From Allacma fusca (lineage: Eukaryota; Arthropoda; Collembola; Symphypleona; Sminthuridae): a stretch of 64,000 bases of DNA. The notes under the pieces are model-generated. The model did no database searches and was not told the DNA's origin. It worked only from the letters and a program-made list of their open reading frames with translations. Each line of letters starts with the position of its first letter. Within the stretch, counting starts at the first letter, position 1. The position numbers and the translations under genes were made by a program. The DNA lies in contig OX359247.1 in NCBI GenBank assembly GCA_947179485.1, forward strand, positions 51,185,131 through 51,249,130, given 5' to 3'. Shown here in pieces: positions 34,890 to 45,889 of this stretch.

Positions 34890-37800
34890 TTCTGTAGTCA
34901 AAAATCCTTTTATTTATTCCTTAGGAATTTTATTTGGGATATTTTTAGGTTTACTCATAATAATTGTAGTACCAGGAACATCTTCCTGGACGTCATCTGA
35001 AAATAATTCTCTTAATAATAATAAATTCATTTAACATTTATCTTCACACACTTTTTAATAGCTGGGAAATCGAGGTAATAGCATCCTCGTTCAAAGGTTT
35101 GGGATTATTTTATGGAACATTTTGTGAATATTGTTTGTACTGAATATGAAAATTGCACATTCTAAAAACACTCCGGGTAACAATTACCCCTTTAGAAGAG
35201 AATATTTCGTAAGAGGGTATCATTTTTTGGACACCTCTCGTGCCTGAAACATGCGTGTTTCCTATGTATTTTTTGCCTTTTCACTTGGAGGACGCATTTT
35301 TGAGATATAGATAGGGGCAGGATTTTACGTTGCAAATATACATAAGCAGGTTTTTACAATGTAGGTAGTGACAGATTTTTTCGTTGGGAATACGATCTTA
35401 TCTGTAAACTATTATAATGTGCGTGTGTCCAATATGTTTTAGTTTTTTCGATTTGTCGTGACTATTGTAATGTGCGGCCGTGTTTGTTTCCCACCCCTTT
35501 GTTAATTAAAACTTCGTGCGTTAGGTGTAGCGGAACTTTGTATGGAGTATGGGCATCAGTATAAGCGAATTCATGGGGGTAGAGATAAGGGTAGATTTAT
35601 ATGTTATGGCATGAAGAACACAATCCCTTAGTGATAGGGGAGCTGTTGAAATATATTAGGAAATAAGATAGAAATTATGCAGTAGGAATTACAGCAAATG
35701 CCTTAAGGTAATTGAAAAATTATGCTTTAGGGTTACGGTGGGGGAAGGGGCAGTTCTGGGGTGTTTTGCCCTGCGCGCAAAGCCGCTAAAATGAGGCGAC
35801 CTCTTTAAACCCCAGTTTAAACAGTAAGGCTTTGCAATATCAGCACTGTATTAGTGGATGTATTATGTAATCCTTAAAACAAGATATGTGCTGGCTGACC
35901 AGAAATTCGCATCAAATTTTCTTGTATTTGGCCACATATAAGCCCAGAAATATAGAAGAATAAAACCCGTTGGAGAATTGTCAAATAAAATAATTATTAA
36001 GGTTAACTGGAATTAGCTGTTAGGAAAAACTTTTTATAAGGAAATAGAGTCTATTCTAATTTGTATTAATTATTTTGGAGGCTCTTTTAGAGTGAGTGTG
36101 CGCAATATCTAAATTATTGTTTTTCCAGTGAACATCCATCACAGAAGAAATTTTACACAATTTAAAGAGTTTGAATAGGTACATATAGTAATTATTCCAT
36201 ATAAGGAATCGTTGCCTTTGCAAATAGTTTCGGATTCTGTAAAACAATATAATTATTTCCTGAGGTAAAATAGCTTATGACAGGTTCAACACACTATTTG
36301 ATCGTGACAGTTTAAAAACCAATTTATTATTCCATTTATTACGACTTACGACAGTACATTTGTACGATCATTTTGTTTACAGACAAGTTTAAAAGCATAG
36401 TTTGGTTCTTGAACTGAATCGTACCAGCAGGGCTAATGTCGACACGTTTTAGCTTAAGGTAATGTAGGTTGTGGCCTTAAATTCGATCTCCAGTCTTTTT
36501 TGTTTAACTCCTTTGTTTTTATTAGTTTTTCTTGACTAATTTTTAATATCTCAGTCAGTGCTACAAATTTATAATTAATTCGCTTTATCTAATGTTATTT
36601 CCTATACGCTACACATATGTAAGTACCTACTGTATTTGAGGAGGTGAGATGCAAACCAGCTTAAGTAAATTTTGCAAACTTTTACAGGAGAAACGAAAAA
36701 CTTCTAAATTCCAAACGATTGAGAAATACAAGCTCGCAATATTTGTAAATTAAAGAGTAGTTACTTGCTCTATAGATATATAATTTCTAAAAATCCAGGT
36801 TCAATATACTTCGGCAGCAATAAAATTTTGAAAAATGGATTTATTCCATTTTGTACCAAACTTATTTTAATTTCCTATTAGCGTAATGCTTTCGTGAGGA
36901 AGTAAAGAAAAATGTTAATATTGTTTGTGCACGTAAAAAAACTGTGGATCTTGTATAATGTGTATAAAATGAAAAGAAAAAAATCTAAGAATGTTAAAGA
37001 AGCGCACAGCTCAAAGAAGCGTTTGGACTTACCTATGAATGACCCTTTTGGAGCAACTTGTTATGAAACAAAACGAATTTCTAAAAAATTGGACCCATGC
37101 TAGTTTGCATCTCACATCTTCATGTGATGTTGTTTTGAAGTGGAACGTAAGTTGGAGTTCCCGAACATGGAATCATAGGTGTCGTACTACATTCGAACTG
37201 TCGTACCAAACCAGAAGCAAGTTTCTATCTTGTTAATTGGTTTAAAAAATTGTCATAGTGGCTTTTTTAAAAAAACTAAAAGTTTTGACAAATTCTTTGA
37301 GAGAAATTTAACATGCCGAGCCGGTGCGTTCAGGGATTACAAGAAATACGAACTAAAATAGTTGACATAAACCTGCGAGAGACATTCTAGTAAAACAATG
37401 TCGAACTGGGTTCAAAATTTTGAAAACCCGATTTTGGAGCTAGAGAGGAGAACTATCAAAAAATCTCAATAAATTTTGACCATAACATTTTTGGTAAATT
37501 TTATGAAGCCTTCACTCAACCTTCCCGAAAAAATTCAGCATACATTCAAAATTCCCTCAATGGCTGAAAAATTGCCTGCTGCCTTCAATGAAGCCTTCTT
37601 TAAAGGCTTGCCTTCGAAGGCTGAAAATGTCTCCATGTCCGTCTAACTCCACCTCCACCTAACTGCGAAACCAATGTCACCACACAATTCAAACTTTTTA
37701 CAATGACACATACCTATAATAAAACAACCCTATTGATTTTGGACATGATCGGGTCATCCGATTGACCTCAGGAAATGAAAACAGGTCAAGGTTAACGACA

Positions 37801-39100
37801 TGCAAGGTCCCCGCACAAAACTTGTATGAACGTTGTTACAATATTGGCCGATAGGAGACACTCAAATATTATCACTTCGCCCCTTAGTGATAGTGCTAAT
37901 CACAAATTAAGTTTTAATATTGTCTTGATTGATGTGCGTGTAAACAACTGTGTTTACGAAAGGGGGGTCTCAAAGAAAATTATGTATGATTTCATTTGGG
38001 GGAGACGGGAGTTTTATTAATGTCCGGAAATCACATAAGCTATGTTTATCCTGAATGAAAGTAGTTACATCACAGTATCATTATAATTTTCAGGTAAGGG
38101 TAGCCGAACACGATAACTTACAACTTACAATTAATATCAATACAAGATTAAAGCTGTAAGTCCTTGAGTGTATCACAGTACAATGTTTACTACGTTTGAA
38201 TCTGTACACAAATTCCACTTCCTATCCACTATTCCTTAAAAAAACGATTGATATTGGATATTTGTAGTTCTTGCTTATAAAGAAACCTGGCAATTATTCT
38301 CTATTATGGTTTACATAATTTGAAATAGGAAATTCACATTGGCGGAGGATTCAATGAACTCAATGTAAAGTTCCCAAAGGACTTCAAACTTGTGTTCAAA
38401 CAAGTATCACTATACACTCAAATTAAAAATTCATAAGGAGTATCAACACACATAAGTTCGCTGTTGTTAGAAACAATTTCCAACCGAAATTGTCCCTATT
38501 AAAAGTCTCAATGTTCCATGTGAACCGAAGTAGGGACAACAAATATTATTGTACAGCACTGGGCTCACCAGATTGAAAATCCGAAAAAAGCCAAAGCAAT
38601 TGTAAAACTTCCACTCCGTACACATTGACACCAATATACCTGGAGGTAGATATGTAGGAAAGCAATTAATTAAGATACGAGGTTATTACAGGATAAGGAA
38701 ATAGCTAATATTAATGAAATATTTCATTGCAAGTGGGCAATTTCACCATTATTAAGCCCGACCTCAACGTAAACATTTGGGTTACAGGAAGTGCTTTCCC
38801 TCAAAATTGTCATGTAAAAATATGTGTGTCAGTGCATGTGTTACATGTAAAATGTAACCATGCTTAACATTCAACACTAACCTACAGATCAGTAGTAATT
38901 CACAATTTCCGTAAAATAAAAGTTTCCTTGGAGTATCTAATTCAAAATAAAATATTCAAAATATTTGCCCAAAGTTCAGGGTGACTTGCATATCTGGAAG
39001 CAAAACCATCAATGGAAATAAAACTCTTGTCAAGATTCATTATCAAGTTAGCTCTGTCGACGTAAACAGTAATAAAGCCTTCAATCACTCCTGGTCCGTC
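34890..39100. other. Gene-poor stretch
   Basis: AT-rich intergenic DNA. Short frames at 36912-37361 lack splice or domain support. A slightly GC-richer patch near 35740-35830 has no recognisable content. Confidence 0.35.
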
Positions 39101-39149
39101 CAGACTATAGTAATTCAAAGTAAATATAAAACAAATTTGATACTTGAGC

Positions 39150-40656
39150 ATGTTAACCGTAGAAGAAAATCGATTCAACTCGGCTCTAGTTCGTTGGATT
39201 TCCTTTTGTAACCTCTTGCCCATTGAAATCAAGGACGAGCTACAAACCCAAGCAGAATCGGAGTCAAATGAAGATTCTCCCGATGAGATGAAAATTGTGG
39301 AGGGGGAAAATGCCCGAGCTGGGAAAAATACAAAGGTTAAAAAATCTTATGGAAATATTCAAATCCGACTGCAAACCGTTCCTTGGAGGATTTGGACTTG
39401 GAAGATTTATTTCTGCATTTATTTATTCCACGGCATTTATGTGAACATTCGGTTGATGGAAAGTTTAGTGGACAAGGGGAAATGGAACATGAAACACTTC
39501 CCCGTCCATTTCTTTTGGGCATTGTTCAGTATCAGCTTGCAGAACTTTGCTTACATTTCTTTTATAAAATGGCCGGAAAATTCAGCGGAGATCTTCAACA
39601 AAATCTTCTCCCAGCTTCAAAAAGGTAATACTGCTTATTTTTGGATAAGGCATTTACAAGTTTCGTTAATTTTATGTAAATTTTAAAGATGACAGGAAAA
39701 GAAAAATGTTTGAGATGAATAAGCAAGAGTTGCTGGCAATGAGTATCGGAGTTCTAATCTACATCACCAATGTTGTCCTTGTGGGGGTATTGGCTCTGGA
39801 TGACTCGAGACCTCAATTGTTTTATTCCGCAATTCCGGAAAAATACCAGAGCAATTTGACCTTCTCTGTTTTGTTAGTCCTGGAGGCTCTCTGCGTCACT
39901 TACTTCTGCACAATTGGATACTTTGTCCTCCTGACTCACATCATGTTCTTCGAAATGGCCAATGGCTACTTGAAAGATGCGGAAGAAACTACAAAGCGAA
40001 AGTAAATAAATCTAATTATTATTGTTATCATCTAAAAATATTTTAAATAATATTGAACTCCTATTTTTTATCAGGGCATATTTATATTGAGTCATTTCTA
40101 TTTTGACACGTTTGACTGTTTCAAAATTATTTACTTAAAAAAACAATAATATTCCTATTATTATTATTTTTTCAGAGTTAGTCACTTCTCCTTATGTGGA
40201 GCAATTAAGGCTTGCAAAGAGGTCCGACGTCTCCAACTCCTCATCCAGATATTTAATCAGAGCAATTGCTTCTTAATCTTCTCCTTCAAAATTCATTGTT
40301 TGTCATCAGGGATCGTGGGAGGTTTTTTCACCATCCGGCATAGTTATGAGGAGCCCCAGCTGGGTGTGTTATGTGTGGTAGTCACCCTTGATGCTCTCAC
40401 TTTTTTCGCAGTCATTTACGAAAAGGCATTTATGATCCCGAGTAATATGGAGCGCTTGAAGGAGCAAATTGTTCTGGCTGCTAAGGAAGGGCTAAGGGAT
40501 GGGAAAAGGATGAAGCACATTACAAAAATCATGGAATCTATACCATTGGTTGGGATCAAGGTCGGGGGTTTCCATACAATGGAAAGATCCTCCACTCCGA
40601 TATTCCTCCACTTTGTCATTTGTCAACTCGTGAGTTTGTTAGTTGCAGTTAAATAG
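39150..40656 (+). CDS. Gustatory-receptor-like seven-helix membrane protein, 3 exons, 422 aa
   Basis: Exons are 39150-39624, 39689-40001 and 40176-40656, joined by 64-bp and 174-bp GT-AG introns into 423 codons including TAG. Hydrophobic segments fit about seven helices, starting near WKIYFCIYLF and ending with FLHFVICQLVSLLVAV. The C-terminal block VGIKVGGFHTMERSS just before the last helix resembles the conserved TM7 region of arthropod gustatory-receptor-like proteins, where a short loop leads into the last helix. The length of about 420 aa and the acidic hydrophilic loop near residue 35-65 also fit. A GTGAGT near 40629 could serve as a donor to a further short exon, so the C-terminus is provisional. 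Ligand unknown; the family call rests on topology and the C-terminal motif. Confidence 0.62.
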
Positions 40657-41456
40657 ATTTTTTCCCCAATTGCTGCAAAATCAAATAGGAAAGATAAATA
40701 TAATTTATATATAATTACCAGAGGTAATGTAATATTATTATAGTGTATGTGAAATTATTACTAAATAATAAATAATATTCAGGCGTACGTAAATAATGTT
40801 CTCCATGAAAATAAAACTGGGGTAATAATTCTAACCTCCTTGTTATTATTTATTTTTAGTGTCGTGAACAATTGATTCAAAGTATGAGCACCTCGAGTTA
40901 TAGTGACTAATGAAATTTTCCAATTCAACTGATATATGTTTAACTTGTAAAGTAAATATTCCTCCCGACAGAAAATGTGTACCTTTCGAAGGGAAACTAA
41001 ATGTAACCTAATTCAAAAATAACTTACTATAATGGATTTGATTTTCAAATAATTATTATTACTTACTCTTGACGTGTGAAATAAAAGGGTAAGCAAGAAC
41101 TAAATCAACAAATATTTACTTAGGTCAAAATAAAAAAATACAGCCCTTGAGAGGAATTTCGTACATTAATTTTCCATTTGTTTGTAAAGAGTCGAATCAA
41201 AATAGGATAAAAATCTAAAGTGTTCAAAAAGCAGCAGTAAAAATAGGAAATATTGGAGCCTCGGAAGTAATCACGTCTGTACATATGTACGGTTACGGCC
41301 GTGTAAGATTTTGACTAGAAACTTTCACAACTGCAATTTTGCAAGTTTTTCCTATGTATGTATGTATATTTTTATTGTGTTTGCGAGTAGGCTCATACAC
41401 AAAAGATTTACAAATAGTAAATAGATACATTTAGACCCGTATTAGATTTCCATACT

Positions 41457-44400
41457 TTACCGTAGTGATACAGTTTGATGTTTTGATACTTGTGTTGCGA
41501 TTTCTATACATAATTTGTACAAACTGTTTAAAATAACCGGATTTGATTCACATATTATATTTAGATGTGTCCGTGTGTTGTCTATATTCTCATTAATAAT
41601 ATTATATTTGATTCTTAAATAACTTAATTTAGAGCATTCTGTAAGTAAGTGTTGCCATGATTGTTGCGAGTAGTTACATAGTATACATGGCTTATTTGGG
41701 CTTATTTCTAGTATATTTCCCCTTAAATCAATTTTCGAGTCAATCGGATTTGCAAGGCGTAAAAATGCCATGAATCTAACCATTTGTAATGATAACTCCC
41801 CCATTAAATATTTTGGAACCACTGATCCCCTAAGCATAAATTTATACAACGGATATTGCTTTGAACACATGACCTTCTCTACGTCGTCCATAACTGAAGC
41901 TGCCGCTGCCGCTTCTAGTATGGATTTATAGTTAATCTCAATCCACTGAGGATTTATATTTTCCCACTTTACCCGAAAACCCAATTTGTTAAGATTCTCC
42001 TTAATCTTTGTTACCCAGTTCCAGTTTGGGGGGAACTGAGTGTTGGAATCGATCATTACAAGCTTCTGGAAAGTAATATATGGATATCTACTACGATCCA
42101 TTTTCAGGATTTTATATAGATACGCCAATGATAATTTGATTATTGTACAACTGATTTTACAACGTCCGGCTTCTAACCTTATGGTATGGTTTGAAGTTTT
42201 GGGACTCACTCTTAGAATTTTTCTAAAAAACGTAGTTTGAAGGCTCTCCACTAGCGCTTCGTGTCCCAAACCCCATATACCTGCTGCATACAAAAGATTA
42301 GACATGCACATTGACTCGAACAATTTACATATTGAGTTCCATGAATTGCATCTAGAGGAGTTGATTATATTAATGACTGCGTTTTGTGCTATTACTGCTT
42401 TTTTTTTGAAAAAACCTGCTGTTAGTCGGAATGACCCTGTAGAGTGAAATGGGACTCCTAAATAGGTATACTCCTTTACCAAGTCTAGCTTTTTTCCTTC
42501 AAATGAGAAAGTTGGTAAAATTCTAGGTAAATGTTTTGCAAAGATCATAATCTTGGTTTTACTCGCATTTACCTGTAACTTATTTATTCGGCAGTAGTCT
42601 TCTAGAATTTCTATTTTCTTCCTCAGATCTCCTGGGCTGTATGCTAGGATTACAGTATCGTCCGCATACATCAAAGTCAGAATAGCAGTAGTTTCATTTA
42701 TGCTAATTCCTACTGCCTGATTATCATGAAAATATTTTTCCAAGTCTGATACATACAAAGAAAACAGCATTGGAGACAGAATCTCTCCCTGTAACACCCC
42801 TTCATTTATATCCTGGAAATCAGTATACCCTTCATATGTTCTGACTCTGAGTCTGGCCTGGGAGTATATGTTTTGCAGAATTCGGATTATCTTTCCACTC
42901 AGACCTAACATGTGAAGCTTTTTCCATAGCAATGTGTGGTTTACCGAGTCAAATGCCCTTTTATAGTCCACAAATATAGAATAGACCTTTCTCTTTGGAA
43001 ATCTTATATGGTTCTGTATAATACCTGCCAGGGTAAATACCTGATCAGCACATGATCGCTTTTTACGGAATCCAGCTTGGTTTTCTGGTATTATTTTACA
43101 TCTATCTGCCCATATTACAATTCTATCTAACAAAATCTGCGTATATAACTTTGTAATACAGCTTATTAGTGCTATACCCCTGTAGTTTGCCGGATCATCT
43201 CTTGCCCCTTTCTTAAATAATGTTATTATCTCTATTTCTGTTAGCGATGTTGGACAGTATTCCTGATCAAACATTTTGTTGTATATATCTAACACTGCTT
43301 GTAACCAGCTGTCAGGAAGTGCCTTGAGGCAATCATTGGTGATACCGTCACCACCCGGGCTCTTTCCTTTACTAATTTTCTTCACTGCTTCCTTAAGTTC
43401 CTGCATTGATATCTCCTTATTTAGAAAATATTCTCCAGTATTACTTAGATAAGCATAACTGATCTCTTTATTTGGCATAATGCCTTTATAGAAACTCTCC
43501 CAGCTTACCTTACTAACTTCCGTTCCTTGTGTGCTTGTTGGTCTAAATCTGCGTACTGCCTCCCAAAATTGCTTTGAATTTTTGCTGTTACCAATACTGT
43601 CCCTGAGATTATTATAGTACTGTAACCTTTTTTCGCGACATAAATTTTTGAACCTTTTACGAGATTTAACTATTTCCTCCCTAATTGATGTCTTGTTCCC
43701 CGAGTTTTTTAGCACCCTTGCCAATGATCGTATCTTCCTCTTTAGGTGTCTACAGCTTAGATCGAACCATGGCTGGCATTGCCAGGAAGAGATTCTGATG
43801 CGAGGTATCAGACAATTAGTTTCCTCCGCTATCTGACTTAGGGATTTATTTAATGCTTCTAAAAACTCTTCGATATTGTCCGACCCTTCAGGTGGTCCCA
43901 TTTCATCTAAGCGGGTTTTGAAAACCGAGACAGACTTGGAATCTGGCTTTATAGATTTCTGGCTGGTGTATTCTGGTGGTACCTTAACAGCTCTGTTGTT
44001 GCATTTCAATATTAGGCTTATGGGATAGTGATCAGATGACCCTATATTTGCAACTTCAAAACAATTAATGTTTTTAATTATTTCATAACTTATAAAACAT
44101 AAATCAACAGTGCTGCAGGCGTTATTTCCAACGAACGTATAATTTCCCTCAAAATCACCAACCGTCCTACCATTTAGCATGATTAGTCCGCAGTTCCCAA
44201 AAATAGTTAATAATTTTTGTGCTTCTCTGTGTACCACCTCATCCTTCGAGTTTCTTTCGCATTTCAAGTTTGTTCCAGCAATCAACTCCTCCGAAATCAA
44301 ATCCAAATTCCCAACTCTGCAATTGTAATCCCCACCTATAATCATATTTTGACTAGAATCAACACCATATAGTACTGTTTCCATGACATTTGCACACTCC

Positions 44401-44798
44401 ACCCACTTTACCCTGTCAATTGGCATATACACATTCCCAATATTATAACACTTGAACGTAATCTTACATTGGATCTTAATTAATAGAAAAAATGAACTCT
44501 TGAATAATATTTCAATAAGTTTATATTTACGCGACTTAAACAAAATTGCTATTCCACCTGAGGCTCTTCCCACTCGACAAGTTCGTGTGGCAGGAACATG
44601 TACATACTCAAAATCAACGAAGTTATTTCCAATAATTAAATTGTCCGATTCTATCCACGTCTCTGCCACCCCTGCGATATCCCACCCTCTAATTACTTCT
44701 CCCTCTGATTTTTCTAAATTGGTCATATTTTTAACCCCATGCACGTTCCAAAAACTAATATTTACTGTCCCCTTATCTTTAGTGTATGAGCTTCTGGC
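41457..44798 (-). CDS. LINE ORF2: endonuclease and reverse transcriptase, open from just after the ORF1 stop
   Basis: The frame is open from 44798 to the stop at 41457 (1113 codons). No ATG occurs until after ISFWNVHGVKN, which is the conserved start of the APE endonuclease, so translation probably continues or reinitiates from ORF1. Numbering from the GTG at 44744, endonuclease residues are visible as Glu28 (AETW), Asp139 and Asn141 (GGDYN) and SDH (237-239). Reverse transcriptase motifs are GKSPGGDG, FVDYKRAFD (601-609), GVLQGEILSP and YADD (693-696). A C-x2-C-x8-H-x4-C knuckle lies near the C-terminus. The protein nicks target DNA and primes reverse transcription there. All catalytic motifs are intact. 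Confidence 0.93.
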   Translation of the reverse strand, partial: ARSSYTKDKGTVNISFWNVHGVKNMTNLEKSEGEVIRGWDIAGVAETWIESDNLIIGNNFVDFEYVHVPATRTCRVGRASGGIAILFKSRKYKLIEILFKSSFFLLIKIQCKITFKCYNIGNVYMPIDRVKWVECANVMETVLYGVDSSQNMIIGGDYNCRVGNLDLISEELIAGTNLKCERNSKDEVVHREAQKLLTIFGNCGLIMLNGRTVGDFEGNYTFVGNNACSTVDLCFISYEIIKNINCFEVANIGSSDHYPISLILKCNNRAVKVPPEYTSQKSIKPDSKSVSVFKTRLDEMGPPEGSDNIEEFLEALNKSLSQIAEETNCLIPRIRISSWQCQPWFDLSCRHLKRKIRSLARVLKNSGNKTSIREEIVKSRKRFKNLCREKRLQYYNNLRDSIGNSKNSKQFWEAVRRFRPTSTQGTEVSKVSWESFYKGIMPNKEISYAYLSNTGEYFLNKEISMQELKEAVKKISKGKSPGGDGITNDCLKALPDSWLQAVLDIYNKMFDQEYCPTSLTEIEIITLFKKGARDDPANYRGIALISCITKLYTQILLDRIVIWADRCKIIPENQAGFRKKRSCADQVFTLAGIIQNHIRFPKRKVYSIFVDYKRAFDSVNHTLLWKKLHMLGLSGKIIRILQNIYSQARLRVRTYEGYTDFQDINEGVLQGEILSPMLFSLYVSDLEKYFHDNQAVGISINETTAILTLMYADDTVILAYSPGDLRKKIEILEDYCRINKLQVNASKTKIMIFAKHLPRILPTFSFEGKKLDLVKEYTYLGVPFHSTGSFRLTAGFFKKKAVIAQNAVINIINSSRCNSWNSICKLFESMCMSNLLYAAGIWGLGHEALVESLQTTFFRKILRVSPKTSNHTIRLEAGRCKISCTIIKLSLAYLYKILKMDRSRYPYITFQKLVMIDSNTQFPPNWNWVTKIKENLNKLGFRVKWENINPQWIEINYKSILEAAAAASVMDDVEKVMCSKQYPLYKFMLRGSVVPKYLMGELSLQMVRFMAFLRLANPIDSKIDLRGNILEISPNKPCILCNYSQQSWQHLLTECSKLSYLRIKYNIINENIDNTRTHLNIICESNPVILNSLYKLCIEIATQVSKHQTVSLR

Positions 44799-45479
44799 CT
44801 ATGTCAACTTTACAATATTTACTCCATCACTCGTATATTTAATACCGTCTGCAATAATCACTGTCGGTGAGATGAACTTCGCAATTTTCCCCGGGTTTGC
44901 TGCTTTGTACCGTTTGAGCTCCTCGTACAAAACCTTATTGACTACCTTGTCTGCTTTGGTCATTCCCATGGCAATGAAAACTTGTGGAAATTTCCCTTTT
45001 AGAGACGACTTGACCTTCATAATTTGAGACACTTCAAATCTGTCTTTGACCTTTACTAAAAGCGGATTTATCCTCCCCGCCGTTTGACCTTTGGATTTGA
45101 GTCTTCGGGCATCCATGATCTGCACAGTTTGAAGTCCAAGTTCTGCTCTAATTAGGAAATCTGCATCCGATGTTGGTGTTTTGTCGACCTTCCATCCATG
45201 AATGACGATTGTTTTTTGCATTTCCACTCTTTCGAGTTTGTTGATTGTCTCCTGCTGCACCTTTATAACATCGTCCATCCACGAGAGCCTTTTTTCGATT
45301 TTGTCCAATTTGTCATCTACTTCCTTGGCCTTTAAGTTGTATTGATCAGTGAATGAGTTAAACCTGGCAATCCCATCTTGTAGTGGAATGAAGATATTTT
45401 GTAAGGCCGCCCCAAGATCTGCAAAGCTGTTGACCTTGCTAAAGTCATAAATTCCCGTCATCCTGTTGTCCCTGTACAC
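44799..45479 (-). CDS. LINE ORF1 protein, 226 aa
   Basis: This is the nucleic-acid-binding ORF1 protein of the LINE. Residues about 40-88 form a coiled coil (KAKEVDDKLDKIEKRL and following), and residues about 88-185 form an RRM-like module that opens QKTIVIHGW, as in L1-type ORF1 proteins. The C-terminal domain follows, to KLT then TAG. The start is the ATG at 45479. The stop is in the same frame as ORF2 and the ORF2 frame is open immediately after it. A related ORF1 occurs at 59.1-59.7 kb. Transcription would start from the element's own 5' UTR. Confidence 0.85.
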   Translation of the reverse strand: MYRDNRMTGIYDFSKVNSFADLGAALQNIFIPLQDGIARFNSFTDQYNLKAKEVDDKLDKIEKRLSWMDDVIKVQQETINKLERVEMQKTIVIHGWKVDKTPTSDADFLIRAELGLQTVQIMDARRLKSKGQTAGRINPLLVKVKDRFEVSQIMKVKSSLKGKFPQVFIAMGMTKADKVVNKVLYEELKRYKAANPGKIAKFISPTVIIADGIKYTSDGVNIVKLT

Positions 45480-45889
45480 AATATTCCAGTGGTGCTAGTA
45501 TCTTAACGCCTTTTTCACATACAAGATATGTAGTTGGAGGCCCACACGTATACTTTTAAATAAATTATTGACTTAGCTTTTATTTATTTCCTCTTTCTTT
45601 TGGTCGTTTCTTCTGCCTTGCCTTTCTTGCTATCTTATAAACGCGATGTACATATGTACCCACGAGGTGGTCCCTTTGTTTCTTCAACTGGAGCCTTATA
45701 TGTCCCTTCCGGTTTATTTCCTCAGTTAAATCGGATGAATGGTGACCTCTGCTTTACTTATTTACTAAAATCTAAGCTTTTCCAACTAATTTATACTATA
45801 AAAGTACGAAAATTTGGAGAGCTTAATAATAGTTTGACTAAGCGGTCTCCAAGGATTTCTCAATCATAAGTTTTTCCTATGAATTTAAT

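Larger units (their letters stand above)
41357..45867 (-). mobile_element. Full-length LINE (non-LTR retrotransposon), 14-bp target duplication
   Basis: The 4.5-kb element is read on the minus strand: 5' UTR (45867-45480), ORF1, ORF2 and a 3' UTR ending in AATAAAAATATACATACATA, i.e. a short TACA-repeat tail. It is bounded by the perfect 14-bp direct repeat AAGTTTTTCCTATG (41343-41356 and 45868-45881), which fixes both ends. Both ORFs lack frameshifts, so the copy is young. The APE-type endonuclease, reverse transcriptase and CCHC tail without RNase H suit the Jockey/CR1/L2 group; the exact clade cannot be set by eye. Confidence 0.92.

Noticed and set aside
38942..39232. 96-codon minus-strand frame
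   Set aside because: Overlaps the first exon of the receptor-like gene in antisense and has no splice or family support.
43648..45027. Plus-strand frames of 62 and 191 codons
   Set aside because: Antisense shadows of the LINE ORFs.
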